Of a stretch of 64,000 bases of DNA, positions 46,205 to 56,353 are shown in pieces (within the stretch, counting starts at the first letter, position 1; each line of letters starts with the position of its first letter). The notes beneath the pieces are model-generated. The model saw nothing but the letters and a program-made list of their open reading frames with translations. It made no database searches and was not told the DNA's origin. This DNA comes from Planctomycetota bacterium. GTDB lineage: Bacteria; Planctomycetota; Planctomycetia; Pirellulales; Pirellulaceae. The stretch lies in the NCBI GenBank assembly GCA_029259935.1, contig JAJDEH010000019.1, positions 21,564-85,563 on the forward strand, read 5' to 3'. Position numbers and translations under genes: made by a program.

Positions 46205-46966
46205 ATGCCATCTAAACAACTTCTCGGTTTTTGGATTCTTCTGGCCGTTGCGATCGCGATTCCCGTCCGCGCGGACGACAAGTCACAAATCAAGAAGCTG
46301 GTGCCGCGGGCGGGCGAGGATGATGCGGCCGTGGAATTCGATTCGCTGGTCAAACGACTGCCCGCATCCGAAACACCAGTTCGCTTGTTCAACGGCAAGG
46401 ATCTGACCGGATGGGAAGGAGCGGAGAAGTACTGGTCGGTTGAAGATGGCGCTATCAAAGGAGCCAATGAGAAGCGAGTGCCGTCCAGCACCTATCTGTT
46501 CACCAAGGAAAAGTACCGCGACTTTCGGCTGCTGCTGGAAGTGAAGCAGACGATGTCGCCCCAGCATTCCACGATGCACTCGGCGGTCGCCGCGCTGGGT
46601 GAACGGTTTGCCGACAAGGGCGACAATGCTTTTGGTTTTCGCGGGCCACTGCTCATGTTCTGTCACGACTGGGGCATCTGGGATGCCTATCGGCGAAACC
46701 GTGTCGTGCCGCGCGGCCCGGGGCCCAAGGTCGAACAGAAAGGCGACTGGAACCAGATTGAGATTCTTGTCATCGGGAACCGGATTCGGTTCGCCGCCAA
46801 CGGCACTCTGGTGTTCGACTTCACCGACAAGCCGGAGATGTTGCAGGAGTCGCCCATTGCTTTGCAGCTTCACTCCAACGGACGCCCGCAGGAGTACCGC
46901 TTTCGCGGGCTTGTCCTTACGACCGATCCTGAGGACCGGCTTGTGAGCCTGGAAGATAAAGAGTGA
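46205..46966 (+). CDS. Exported DUF1080 (3-keto-disaccharide hydrolase-like) protein
   Basis: 253 residues from the ATG at 46205, which begins a signal peptide (MPSKQLLGFWILLAVAIAIP). The DUF1080 lectin-like beta-jelly-roll is recognised by RLFNGKDLTGWEGAEKYWSVEDGAIKG, YLFTKEKYRDFRLLLEVKQT, WNQIEILVIGNRIRFAANG and YRFRGLVL. Members act on carbohydrates; some are 3-keto-glycoside hydrolases. The role here cannot be fixed. Standalone gene between mutS and the flotillin locus. TGA is its stop. Confidence 0.9.
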   Translation: MPSKQLLGFWILLAVAIAIPVRADDKSQIKKLVPRAGEDDAAVEFDSLVKRLPASETPVRLFNGKDLTGWEGAEKYWSVEDGAIKGANEKRVPSSTYLFTKEKYRDFRLLLEVKQTMSPQHSTMHSAVAALGERFADKGDNAFGFRGPLLMFCHDWGIWDAYRRNRVVPRGPGPKVEQKGDWNQIEILVIGNRIRFAANGTLVFDFTDKPEMLQESPIALQLHSNGRPQEYRFRGLVLTTDPEDRLVSLEDKE

Positions 46967-47142
46967 AACACAAGCACTTGCAGGACCGGCGAGCCCGCCC
47001 TGCGCGTGCTAATTGCCGTTCGGAAATTTTCCATATTCCGTACGAATCCACATAATCTATACGACCGGCCGACGAATACCTTCCGCGAGGTGTCCGCCGA
47101 CACCGCCATTCGGCTTTACCGTAACGTAGATTTGATTCAAAT

Positions 47143-47796
47143 ATGACCGATTTTCTGGAAACATGTTTTACGGGACCCGTCCTGCCGGCCTCGATTTTGT
47201 TATTGCTGGTGACCTTCTATTGGTTGCTGTTCGTGGTGGGGGCGGTGGGGCTCGATCTGTTTGACTTGGATTTGGACTTCGACGCGGATTTTGATGCCGA
47301 CTCGACTTTCGATTCGGTGATGAGCATCGGAGCGGTCTCGTTGAAGTTCCTGAACATTGGCACATTGCCGTTTAACATTTGGCTCAGCGTATTCGCCATT
47401 TCGTTTTGGGCAATTTCCATGTTGTGGCGGATGCCGGAGGATCAGGAGGGAATTTGGCTGATTGTTGGAATTGTGGTCCGCAACGCCGCGGTAGCCTTGG
47501 TTCCAGCGAAATTGTTGACTCAACCGTTGCGAGGAAAATTTGATCCCGTCGAACCGGTGTCGGCGGAAGAACTGATTGGAAGATTAGGAGAGGCGACGAC
47601 CGCTGAAGTATCTCAACGAGCAGGCCAAGCGAGGTTCCGTTCCAATGGGGCCCCCTTGCTACTCAACGTGAGAACCGTGCAAGGGGTGTTGCCCAAGGGT
47701 GAACGAGTAAGAATCGTGGACTACGATCCGGACGATAATGTCTATCTGATCGAAAAAGCTGGAAAAAAGGCGACTGATGAGGTGGAAAATGAGTGA
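47143..47796 (+). CDS. NfeD/YqiJ-like membrane protein with OB-fold domain
   Basis: 217 residues. First hydrophobic segment (PVLPASILLLLVTFYWLLFVVGAVGL), an acidic Asp-rich loop (LDLFDLDLDFDADFDADSTFDS), further hydrophobic segments (NIGTLPFNIWLSVFAISFWAISML and IWLIVGIVVRNAAVALV) and a C-terminal OB-fold (LIGRLGEATTAEVSQRAGQARFRSNGAPLLLNVRTV). This is the YqiJ/NfeD pattern, whose OB-fold works together with flotillins in membrane microdomains. The gene overlaps the flotillin start by eight bases, so the two are translated together. Confidence 0.85.
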   Translation: MTDFLETCFTGPVLPASILLLLVTFYWLLFVVGAVGLDLFDLDLDFDADFDADSTFDSVMSIGAVSLKFLNIGTLPFNIWLSVFAISFWAISMLWRMPEDQEGIWLIVGIVVRNAAVALVPAKLLTQPLRGKFDPVEPVSAEELIGRLGEATTAEVSQRAGQARFRSNGAPLLLNVRTVQGVLPKGERVRIVDYDPDDNVYLIEKAGKKATDEVENE

Positions 47797-49978
47797 TGTT
47801 TTGATCGGTAACTCCCCGTTGTTTGCACAAGATTCATTAGTCACGGATCCCCGATTCTGGATGGTCGTGGGAGTCGTCGTGGTCGCCGGAGTATTCTTGC
47901 TCGTTGGCTTCGCCGTGATGTTAGCCAAGTTCTACCAGAAGGTTGGACCCGAGGAGGCAATCGTTCGCTCAGGCCGCGGCGGATTACGCGCCATCACTGG
48001 AGATGGAATGTGGATAATCCCAATTGTGCATCGCTTCGATCGGATGGACTTATCGGTCAAGCGAATCGAGATCGCTCGACGAGGCGAGGGCGGGTTGATT
48101 TGCAAGGACAATATCCGCGCGGACATTGAGGTTGCGTTCTTTGTCCGAGTAAACAACCAAGTTGACGATATCAAACAGGTAGCCCAAGCTCTTGGCTGCA
48201 AACGAGCGTCGGAACAAAAAGCACTCATAGAACTGTTTGACGCCAAGTTTTCCGAAGCACTGAAGACTGTCGGAAAGCAGTTCGATTTCGTTGAGATGTA
48301 TATCGAGCGTGACAAATTCAAACTAGAGATCCTCAATGTTATTGGCACGGATTTGAACGGCTATGTTTTGGACGATTGCGCGATCGACTACTTGGAACAA
48401 ACTCCGATCGAAAAACTGAACCCGCAAAATGTGCTGGACGCGGAAGGCATCAAGAAGATCACGGACTTGACATCGCAAGAGCACATTATTGCCAACGATA
48501 TTAGGCGTGAGAAAGAAAAGACGATCAAGAAACAAGATGTCGAAGCGCGGGAGGCGATCTTGGAACTTGAAAAGCAACAAGTCGAGGCTGAAGAAAAGCA
48601 GCGACGCGAAATCGCCGAAATCGCCGCTCGCGAGCAAGCTCAGGCGGCCAAGGTCCGCGAAGAAGAGCGGCTTCGAGCCGAGGGGGCCCGCATTCAGACC
48701 GAGGAAGAACTGCACGTTGCCGAAGAAAACAAAGACCGCCAAATTATCGTGGCCCGCAGGAACAAAGAACGCACCGACGCCGTCGAAACAGAACGCGTAG
48801 AAAAGGATCGCATGCTGGAAGCGACCGAACGGGAACGCGTCGTTGGTGTGGCGCAGGTCGAGAAAGAAAAGGACATCGAAGTCGAAAAGCGAAACATCCA
48901 GGAAGTCATTCGGGAACGTGTTGTCGTGGAGCGCGCGGTTGTTGAAGAACAAGAGCGGATCAAAGACACCGAAGCGTTTGCCGGCGCTGACCGACAGAAA
49001 CAAGTGTCGATCACGGCTGCGGAAGAGATGGCGCAACAGGCCCTGGTCAAACAGGTAAAAGCCGCCGACGCGGCAAAACAGTCGGCCTCGTTGACGGCTG
49101 AAAAGACCGTCATTGAAGCGGAAGCCGATCGGGCGGCATCGGAAAAGAATATGCAAGCCACCAAAATGCTGGCCGAGGCCAAGACGGCCGACGAAGCCGC
49201 TCTAGGACTGGCGCAAGCCCACGTCATGGAAGCCAAAGCGACGGCCACGGAGAAGACGGGCACGGCCGAAGCCAATGTTATCCAGAAGAAGCTGGTCGCC
49301 GAAGCCAAGGGCCAAGAGGCCAAAGCCGTCGCTGTCGAAAAGAAGGGGACGGCCGAGGCTACCGTGTCGCGATTGAAATACAGCAGCGAGGCCAAGGGCA
49401 TCGAAGAAAAGGCCGAAGCGATGAAGCTGTTCGACGGCGTGGGCCGCGAGCACGAGGAGTTCAAGATTCGCCTCAGCAAGGACAAAGACATCGAGATCGC
49501 GGCGATCCAAGCTCAAACCGATATCGCCACCGCCCAGTCGAATCTGGTTGGCGAAGCGCTCAAGAGTGCCCACATCGATATCGTCGGCGGCGAGGTAGAG
49601 TTCTTCGATCGCATGCTGAACTCGGTCAAGGCCGGCAAAGTGGTCGACCGTTTCGTCAACGGCAGCACCGTGGCGACCGACGTCAAGAACACGTTCTTCA
49701 GCGGGAATCCCGAGTACTTTCGCGATAAGATGCAATCGCTGGTCGAGCAGTTCAACTTGAGTACCGACGACATCAAGGATCTTTCGATCGCCGCGTTGAT
49801 CGCCAAAATGATCGGCCTGACCAAGAGCGACGGTGTTCGCACCGAACTAAACCGCCTGCTGGGACTCGCCTCGAACGTGGGACTCTCCGATGAGAAAGTC
49901 GATGCGTTGAAGCTCGACGACGTTGGCGTGGCGGGCAACGATGCCAGTGCGACACAAAACAAAGACGGCAACAAGTAG
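47789..49978 (+). CDS. Flotillin-like SPFH protein (YqiK type)
   Basis: 729 residues from the ATG at 47789, which has AGGTGG a few bases upstream (an ATG four codons earlier is also in frame). A single N-terminal transmembrane segment (FWMVVGVVVVAGVFLLVGFAVML) is followed by the SPFH/band-7 domain (KVGPEEAIVRSGRGGLRAI, RIEIARRGEGGLICKDNIRADIEVAFFVRV) and a long Ala/Glu/Lys coiled coil (about 260-600) as in flotillins, then LDGVGREHEEFKIRLSKDKDIE and a C-terminal region with helical repeats. Flotillins scaffold membrane protein complexes. It overlaps the OB-fold gene and precedes a giant ATPase; this set is recurrent in other bacteria. Confidence 0.9.
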   Translation: MSDVLIGNSPLFAQDSLVTDPRFWMVVGVVVVAGVFLLVGFAVMLAKFYQKVGPEEAIVRSGRGGLRAITGDGMWIIPIVHRFDRMDLSVKRIEIARRGEGGLICKDNIRADIEVAFFVRVNNQVDDIKQVAQALGCKRASEQKALIELFDAKFSEALKTVGKQFDFVEMYIERDKFKLEILNVIGTDLNGYVLDDCAIDYLEQTPIEKLNPQNVLDAEGIKKITDLTSQEHIIANDIRREKEKTIKKQDVEAREAILELEKQQVEAEEKQRREIAEIAAREQAQAAKVREEERLRAEGARIQTEEELHVAEENKDRQIIVARRNKERTDAVETERVEKDRMLEATERERVVGVAQVEKEKDIEVEKRNIQEVIRERVVVERAVVEEQERIKDTEAFAGADRQKQVSITAAEEMAQQALVKQVKAADAAKQSASLTAEKTVIEAEADRAASEKNMQATKMLAEAKTADEAALGLAQAHVMEAKATATEKTGTAEANVIQKKLVAEAKGQEAKAVAVEKKGTAEATVSRLKYSSEAKGIEEKAEAMKLFDGVGREHEEFKIRLSKDKDIEIAAIQAQTDIATAQSNLVGEALKSAHIDIVGGEVEFFDRMLNSVKAGKVVDRFVNGSTVATDVKNTFFSGNPEYFRDKMQSLVEQFNLSTDDIKDLSIAALIAKMIGLTKSDGVRTELNRLLGLASNVGLSDEKVDALKLDDVGVAGNDASATQNKDGNK

Positions 49979-49992
49979 AGAGTTCGCGTTTT

Positions 49993-50457
49993 TTGAGTGG
50001 CTGAGTGTTTGTTTGCCAGTGGCATTGTTGAAACCACTCAGCCCGCACCGGCGGAGTCGGCGGCACCCGCAACGATCAACGAAGACAGTGATAGTTAATG
50101 AGTCAGCCCTTTGCCATGCAAATCGAGATTCCGTTAGCGGCGAATGCCGCGAAAGCATGTAGCCATGGGCGTAAGCCCATGGTGGGCGAGGGGAGGAAAA
50201 CCGTAGCCGCGAATGCGGTGACAGGACGCGAGCCCGTTGCTGTCGCCGCTTTCGCGGCTTGGAGCGCGGGGGCGGAACATGCCCCCAGGCTGACGCCTGG
50301 GGCTACATGCTGTCGCCGCATTCGCGGCTGTTGGGTGCGGCTAACTACGAAAACGATCTATTCCCTTGGGGGCGGCTGTGTGGCACTTGCTTTGCAAGCG
50401 TCGTCGTCAAAACCACTCAGCCCACACTGGCAAAGCCGGTGGCACCTGGGATCGATT
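49993..50457. repeat. Intergenic region with several palindromes and a direct repeat
   Basis: 564 bases separate the flotillin and the ATPase; no ORF is convincing. Hairpins: CCATGGGC-GTAA-GCCCATGG at 50163-50182 and CCCCAGGC-TGAC-GCCTGGGG at 50283-50302. A segment beginning CCACTCAGCCC occurs at 50034-50075 and again at 50413-50455 with about three-quarters identity, and a reverse copy of its start lies at 49995-50009. These look like small mobile or REP-type sequences inserted into the operon. Confidence 0.7.
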
Positions 50458-50542
50458 CCATTTATTCAGACTTAGTTCCGACCCTTGACTGGGTCGCTTC
50501 GGAACTCGGTCGCCCTAAAATCTACTCGTTGGACCACCAGCG

Positions 50543-53500
50543 ATGCCTCAAGCCGAAAACGAACCCGTCGCTAAAACCGAAAACGCGCCGCAAAACGAGC
50601 TGGAAGCGGGCACCTACGAAATCATCCGCAACCGGCTGACGTCGCACGGGAAAGAACTGCGCCGCCGGCTGGATCAACTGAACGACGCCCGCAAGGAAGT
50701 CTTCGGTTCGATCGACATGCAATTGCTGGGCACCGAGCGGATTACAACCGCTCACAACTGCGTTCCGCGCAGCATGGTGGCGTTGGGCGACTTGCTGCTG
50801 TTCGGCTACAACGTGCATTTCGGCCTCAAGACCGAGATCAAACTCGAAGACGTCTTTTCGATTTTCCGCTTTGCGGATGGCGTGTTTCACCAGCAATCGT
50901 TGGAACTGCTTCATAACGAGCAGTTCCAACGCGACTTCAAAGAGGTCTACCGCTATTACAAAAGCGCGGTGTTTGCCCGGTTCTTCATGACGGGCACGCA
51001 TTTGTATATGGTGTTTCGCGTTGGCAAGAACGTGACGGACATCAAGACATTTAAATGGGCGATCCATGGCGGCCAGTTGGAGTACATGGACAACCGCAGC
51101 GATCACGAAGTCAAGTTTCCACCTCAGCATGAATTCGACTGGAAACGTACGACGCGCGATATGCACCACTTTGGCGAGCATCCGCACATTTCGATCGACG
51201 ATCGCGTGTTCGTGGAAACGGTCGCCGGCGATCTGACGATCAAGATTGAAAACAACACCGACTCCGGCGAAGGCATTTACTCGGAAGATGTCGAGAATCT
51301 GGATCAGACTCTGGACGACGCGGAAATCTATTACGCGCTGGTGGGAAACATCATCCTACTGAAGATCCGTCCCTATCAAGAGAAGGAATTCCGCTACATC
51401 GTCTACAACGAGAAGATTCAGCAGGCGCGGCGGCTGGATTCGATCGCCCAAGCTTGCGTTTTGCTGCCGGACGACCACGGGCTCATCTTCTCCAACGGCT
51501 ATTATCTGCAGAGCGGCGAACATAAGACGTTCGAGAGCAATCATTCCGACATGCTATTCGAACGGCGTCTAGCTGCGCCGAACGGCGAAGACTTTCTGTA
51601 TGTTTTTTACAACCGCCTGGCCGGCACGCATATCTTGCTGCAGTACAATCTGATCGAGCAGCGAGTCGATACGCCGATCGTTTGCCACGGTTACACGATG
51701 TTCCACGCCGGGGAAATGATTTGCTTTAAGACCCAAAACGAACCACAAAAACACCACGCCATCCAGATTTGGCAAACGCCGTACGTGGGTGAAGACTTCA
51801 TTCCCGAAACGAATACGGATTCGTTCCTATACAAGATCGGCAACCGCGACGTCGTGCGGGGCATGGCCGAGTGCCATGAAGTGCTGACGCTAATCGAAAA
51901 GGAAGATACCTACGCCAATTTGTACGTCGACATCTCCAAGGAAGCGGGAGATATTCTCGATTCGTATTTTTGGATCGATAGCCCGGAGACATTCAACCTC
52001 AACGATCCGCTTGGTGAAATCAGAAACGCCGCGGGTTCCGCGATCGACGAATTTGAAAAAGTTGTGCGCGTCAAGCAGAACACATCGACGCAAACTCGGC
52101 AAGTGACGACTCAGGTCAAGGAGATCGTCGAAGCGGCCCACCACAAGCGATTCGATGTGATCGACGATTTTGTATCTTCGCTGGGTGACCTGCGCCGGAT
52201 TCGTGGCGAAATCATTTCGCTCCGTGATTTGCGCTACGTCGACACGCCGTTGGTTGAATCGCTGGAAACAGAAGTGGCCGAACAGGGCGAGCGGCTGTCG
52301 CACCGCTGCGTCGAGTTCCTGCTGCGCGACGACGCGCTGCTGCCGTATCAAAAGCAAGTCGATCAAGAAGCGGCGAAAATCGACGGATTGAAAAAGGTCA
52401 GTGACGCCAAACGCGTGGGCGAAGACATCGCGGCCAGTGCCGGCGAACTGGAATTGCTGATTGAAATCGTCAGCAACCTGAAAATCGACGACGCCACGCA
52501 TCGCACGGCCATCATCGACAACATATCGGTCATCTTTTCCAAGGTGAATCAGGCCCGCGCGTCGCTGAAAACCAAGACCAAGGCACTGATGTCGGTCGAA
52601 GGTGTCGCCGAATTCAACTCGCAAATGAAGCTGTTGAATCAAGCGGTCGTCAATTACCTGGACATCTGCGATGCGCCTGAAAAGTGCGAAGAGTTCCTCA
52701 CCAAGATGATGATTCAACTGGAGGAACTTGAGGGCCGTTTCGCGGAATTCGATGAGTTCGTCGTCCAGCTCACCGATAAGCGCGAGGAGATCTACAACGC
52801 GTTCGAGACCCGCAAGCTGGCCTTGGTCGAAGCTCGCAACCGGCGCGCCACCGCGCTAATGAACGCCGCCGAACGAATCTTGAAGGGCATTAAGACGCGC
52901 GTCGATAGCCTGGAGTCGATCAACGACATCAATGGCTACTTCGCGTCGGACTTGATGATCGAAAAGATTCGCGACATCGTTGGGCAACTGGGCGAATTGG
53001 ACGACACAGTCAAAGTCGATGACATTCAGAGCCGCCTGAAAACGATTCGCGAAGATGCGGTGCGGCAGTTGAAAGACCGCCAAGATTTGTTCGTCAGCGG
53101 CGAGAATCTTATTCAACTTGGAAAACACCGCTTCTCCGTCAACGTGCAACAGCTCGACTTGACCACCGTGCTGCGCGACGACGAGATGCACTTGCATCTG
53201 ACCGGCACGAACTTCTTCGAAGTGATCCAGGACCAGCAGCTACGATCGCTGAAAGACATTTGGAACCAAGAGGTCATTTCAGAGAACCAGCATGTTTATC
53301 GTGGCGAATTTCTTGTGGCCCGATTGCTGGAAAATCTGGAAGGTGGCGGCGAACTGTCGCTCGACGAACTGCTGCGACTGGAGGAAGACGAGCTTCTAAA
53401 ATACGTGCAGAACTTCATGGGTCCGCGCTACACCGAAGCCTACTCCAAGGGTGTTCACGACCACGACGCGGCCAAGATTCTCCGATCCGTTGTCGAAATG

Positions 53501-55606
53501 AAGACCACCATTGGCCTGTTGCGATTTCACACGCGGGCCCGTGCGATGGCGAGTGTCTTTTGGCATCACTTTGTCGACCGCAAACAAAAGTCGTTCGTGG
53601 CGGCCAAGCTAAAAGGATTTGGCACCGTAACCAGCCTGTTTCCGGAAACCGCCGCCCAAGGTGGTTACGTCGAAGAGCTAACCGAGATGCTCAGCCACTT
53701 CGCGGATCAGAGCGAATTGTTTCCGGCGCGTTTATCCGAGGAAGGCGCACACTATCTCTTCTGCGAGCTGACACAAGCCACGACCCATTTCGCCGTCAGC
53801 CGCTTGGCCGCTGAATTGTTCGACGCCTTCAACACGCATCTGAAAGCCAGTGGCTACACCGAGAAATTCGACGAATCGCTGAAGTCGGTCCACCGCGATC
53901 CGGCCAGTTGCTTCTTGTTGGCCCGCGATTGGGTGCAGGCGTTTTTTGTCGGGCGCGGCGGTAAAGGCGAGATGGACGAAGCGGATTACGCCGACGAAGT
54001 GGCGGCATTGCTGATGGCGGGCAAGGTCAGCCGGCAGCATGTGATCGACGGCCATGTAACGCGTGAATTGACCGGCATGCTGGGCTCGCATCCCACGATC
54101 GGCAATGGCATGTACCTGCTGAACTATAACCATCTCATGCTGAAACTTGGCGAATACAGCAAGCAGACGGTGCCCCGGTTTCGGCAGTACATCGACCTTA
54201 AGAAGGAGATCGTCGAAGCGGCCCGCCACGATTTGCGACTCGACGAGTTTCGGCCACGCGTGCTGACGTCGTTCGTTCGCAATCGGCTGCTGGATACGGT
54301 TTACCTGCCGCTGATTGGCGACAATCTGGCGAAGCAGGTCGGCGTCGCGGGCGAGCAAAAGCGGACCGACCTCATGGGCATGCTGCTGCTCCTATCGCCG
54401 CCCGGTTATGGCAAGACGACATTGATGGAGTACATCGCCAATCGCCTGGGCGTCATCTTCATGAAGATCAACGGCCCGGCGATCGGCCATCAGGTGACGT
54501 CGCTCGATCCCACGGAAGCTTCTAACGCCGGCGCGCGTGAGGAAGTCGAGAAGCTGAACCTCGCGCTCGAAATGGGCGACAACGTGATGCTCTATGTCGA
54601 CGACATCCAGCATTGCCATCCCGAGTTTTTGCAGAAGTTCATTTCGCTGTGCGATGCGCAGCGCAAGATCGAAGGCGTCTACAAGGGCCGCGCGCGGACG
54701 TATGATTTGCGGGGCCGCAAGGTCATCGTCGTGATGGCTGGCAATCCGTACACCGAAAGCGGCGAGAAGTTTCAAATTCCCGACATGTTGGCCAACCGGG
54801 CCGACGTCTACAACTTGGGCGAGATCATCGGCGACAGTGCCGAAGCCTTCGAGATGAGCTACTTGGAGAATTCGCTCACGTCGAATTCCGTGTTGAACAA
54901 ACTTGCCAGCCGCAGCCAGAAGGACGTCTACGCCGTCATTCAAATGGCCGAGCGCGACGATCATGAAGGCATCGATCTGGAGGCGAACTACTCGCTTGAA
55001 GAGCTCAACGAGATGGTCGCCACGATGAAGAAGCTGATGCGCGTCCGCGACGTCATCCTGGCCGTCAATCGCGAGTACATCCGTTCGGCGGCCCAAGCCG
55101 ACGCTTACCGAACCGAACCGTCGTTCAAGTTACAAGGGTCGTACCGCAACATGAACCGGATCGCCGAGAAGGTGGTACCGATCATGAACGACGCGGAACT
55201 GAAAACACTCATCAACTCGAACTACGAAAACGACGCACAAACGCTGACCTCGGACAACGAAGCCAACATGCTCAAGTTCAAGGAACTGATTGGCGAACTG
55301 TCCGAGCAGGAAGCTGCCCGCTGGAACGACATTAAGCGCGCCTTCCAGCAGAACGTAAAGATGAAGGGCATCGGCGCGGACGATCAATTCGGCCAAGTCA
55401 TTTTGCAACTTAGTTCGTTCGGAGAAGGCATCAACTCAATCGGCGCGGCCTTGCAAAGCGGTGTCGAGCGGTTGGCGGTTGAGGAGAACGGCAGTTCTCC
55501 CGATCGAGTCAATGAACTGATCGATCAAGTCAAAGCGCTCAAAGGCGGCTTGGATTCGATCGGAGACGTTTTGACGACGGGCCTTGAGCGGATGAACGAA
55601 GAGTAG
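50543..55606 (+). CDS. Giant AAA ATPase ('DNA repair ATPase', DUF3686-type)
   Basis: 1687 residues, one continuous frame. Residues 1-500 form a beta-rich region (LLGTERITTAHNCVPRSMVALGDLLLFGYN) matching the DUF3686-type N-terminus of proteins called DNA repair ATPase. From about 520 to 1200 coiled coils and helices dominate (LRRIRGEIISLRDLRYVDTP, RRATALMNAAERILKGI). The AAA core follows: Walker A S1285-PPGYGKT1292 and Walker B VMLYVDDIQ (D1353-D1354), then VMAGNPYTESGEKFQIPDMLANRADVYNLG (sensor 1) and a helical C-terminus. The pairing with flotillin and an NfeD-like protein is typical. Function in DNA repair is only the database name; a membrane-linked remodelling machine is equally likely. 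Confidence 0.85.
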   Translation: MPQAENEPVAKTENAPQNELEAGTYEIIRNRLTSHGKELRRRLDQLNDARKEVFGSIDMQLLGTERITTAHNCVPRSMVALGDLLLFGYNVHFGLKTEIKLEDVFSIFRFADGVFHQQSLELLHNEQFQRDFKEVYRYYKSAVFARFFMTGTHLYMVFRVGKNVTDIKTFKWAIHGGQLEYMDNRSDHEVKFPPQHEFDWKRTTRDMHHFGEHPHISIDDRVFVETVAGDLTIKIENNTDSGEGIYSEDVENLDQTLDDAEIYYALVGNIILLKIRPYQEKEFRYIVYNEKIQQARRLDSIAQACVLLPDDHGLIFSNGYYLQSGEHKTFESNHSDMLFERRLAAPNGEDFLYVFYNRLAGTHILLQYNLIEQRVDTPIVCHGYTMFHAGEMICFKTQNEPQKHHAIQIWQTPYVGEDFIPETNTDSFLYKIGNRDVVRGMAECHEVLTLIEKEDTYANLYVDISKEAGDILDSYFWIDSPETFNLNDPLGEIRNAAGSAIDEFEKVVRVKQNTSTQTRQVTTQVKEIVEAAHHKRFDVIDDFVSSLGDLRRIRGEIISLRDLRYVDTPLVESLETEVAEQGERLSHRCVEFLLRDDALLPYQKQVDQEAAKIDGLKKVSDAKRVGEDIAASAGELELLIEIVSNLKIDDATHRTAIIDNISVIFSKVNQARASLKTKTKALMSVEGVAEFNSQMKLLNQAVVNYLDICDAPEKCEEFLTKMMIQLEELEGRFAEFDEFVVQLTDKREEIYNAFETRKLALVEARNRRATALMNAAERILKGIKTRVDSLESINDINGYFASDLMIEKIRDIVGQLGELDDTVKVDDIQSRLKTIREDAVRQLKDRQDLFVSGENLIQLGKHRFSVNVQQLDLTTVLRDDEMHLHLTGTNFFEVIQDQQLRSLKDIWNQEVISENQHVYRGEFLVARLLENLEGGGELSLDELLRLEEDELLKYVQNFMGPRYTEAYSKGVHDHDAAKILRSVVEMKTTIGLLRFHTRARAMASVFWHHFVDRKQKSFVAAKLKGFGTVTSLFPETAAQGGYVEELTEMLSHFADQSELFPARLSEEGAHYLFCELTQATTHFAVSRLAAELFDAFNTHLKASGYTEKFDESLKSVHRDPASCFLLARDWVQAFFVGRGGKGEMDEADYADEVAALLMAGKVSRQHVIDGHVTRELTGMLGSHPTIGNGMYLLNYNHLMLKLGEYSKQTVPRFRQYIDLKKEIVEAARHDLRLDEFRPRVLTSFVRNRLLDTVYLPLIGDNLAKQVGVAGEQKRTDLMGMLLLLSPPGYGKTTLMEYIANRLGVIFMKINGPAIGHQVTSLDPTEASNAGAREEVEKLNLALEMGDNVMLYVDDIQHCHPEFLQKFISLCDAQRKIEGVYKGRARTYDLRGRKVIVVMAGNPYTESGEKFQIPDMLANRADVYNLGEIIGDSAEAFEMSYLENSLTSNSVLNKLASRSQKDVYAVIQMAERDDHEGIDLEANYSLEELNEMVATMKKLMRVRDVILAVNREYIRSAAQADAYRTEPSFKLQGSYRNMNRIAEKVVPIMNDAELKTLINSNYENDAQTLTSDNEANMLKFKELIGELSEQEAARWNDIKRAFQQNVKMKGIGADDQFGQVILQLSSFGEGINSIGAALQSGVERLAVEENGSSPDRVNELIDQVKALKGGLDSIGDVLTTGLERMNEE

Positions 55607-55637
55607 ACGCGGCGAACAAACGGCGTCTAAGACGGAA

Positions 55638-56198
55638 TCATTGCTCATCTTTGCTGCCGCAGGCCGAAGCAATGCCGCAGGTCGAGCAGCCTCCCGTCGC
55701 ACAGCCGTTTCCCGCCGCCGCTTCGGTGCCGCAATCCGGGCCACAACCGGCGGTCAAGGTTTGCACGAACTGATCGAAACGGACATTCTTCTCGTAGGCC
55801 GCGGCGAGTTCGTCCGTCAGCGATTCCAGTTCCGGCGTTACTTCGCCCAGGAAGTAAAAATAGACCGACTGGCCGTCAAACAGATGTTCGACATCCATCA
55901 GCACGGCGGTCGATCCTCGCTCGGACATCATTACGGTGCATGCTTGAAATGCTTCGTCGCGGTGCTGCTCTAGTCGCGTTAGCAATAGCTCGTCTTCCAC
56001 CGTCATGCCACGCAACAATGGGCCATCGGCTGGCGCGGTGGTGGACGCCGGTTCGGTCGCCAACACTTCGCCGACTTCCAATCCTCGACTGGTGCGACAG
56101 ATAACTCGCTTGCCGCGCGGATAGGGCACCGCGTCGACCGAGCCGAATCGGCCCACGTTTCCCATCAGTCCAATACGAACTAAGTGCTGAATCGCCAC
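55638..56198 (-). CDS. PSP1-like protein with Cys-rich C-terminal tail
   Basis: 186 residues from a GTG at 56198 (MAIQHLVRIGLMGNVGRFGS), which has GGAG about ten bases upstream; upstream frame open for 24 more codons. RVICRTSRGLEVGEVLATEP matches the PSP1 (ricin-like TPL-binding/YaaT) fold. The C-terminus has seven Cys in about 35 residues (CGPDCGTEAAAGNGCATGGC then STCGIASACG), which could bind metal or form a zinc/Fe-S site. PSP1 proteins help regulatory RNA or phosphorelay steps in other bacteria. Its coding orientation is convergent to the giant ATPase and divergent from bioB. Confidence 0.85.
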   Translation of the reverse strand: MAIQHLVRIGLMGNVGRFGSVDAVPYPRGKRVICRTSRGLEVGEVLATEPASTTAPADGPLLRGMTVEDELLLTRLEQHRDEAFQACTVMMSERGSTAVLMDVEHLFDGQSVYFYFLGEVTPELESLTDELAAAYEKNVRFDQFVQTLTAGCGPDCGTEAAAGNGCATGGCSTCGIASACGSKDEQ

Positions 56199-56353
56199 GC
56201 GTGGGGAAACTCCGAATGTGAAGCAAGTGGAAACCAGCTCGCGAGCCATCGACGACAGCCCGGGCGGCATGTTATTATTTTCGTCGATTCACTGCTGCCT
56301 GCCTAGTTTGGTTGCGGGCAGTTGCCCCAGAAAATTTGCCGGAATTGCCAGAT

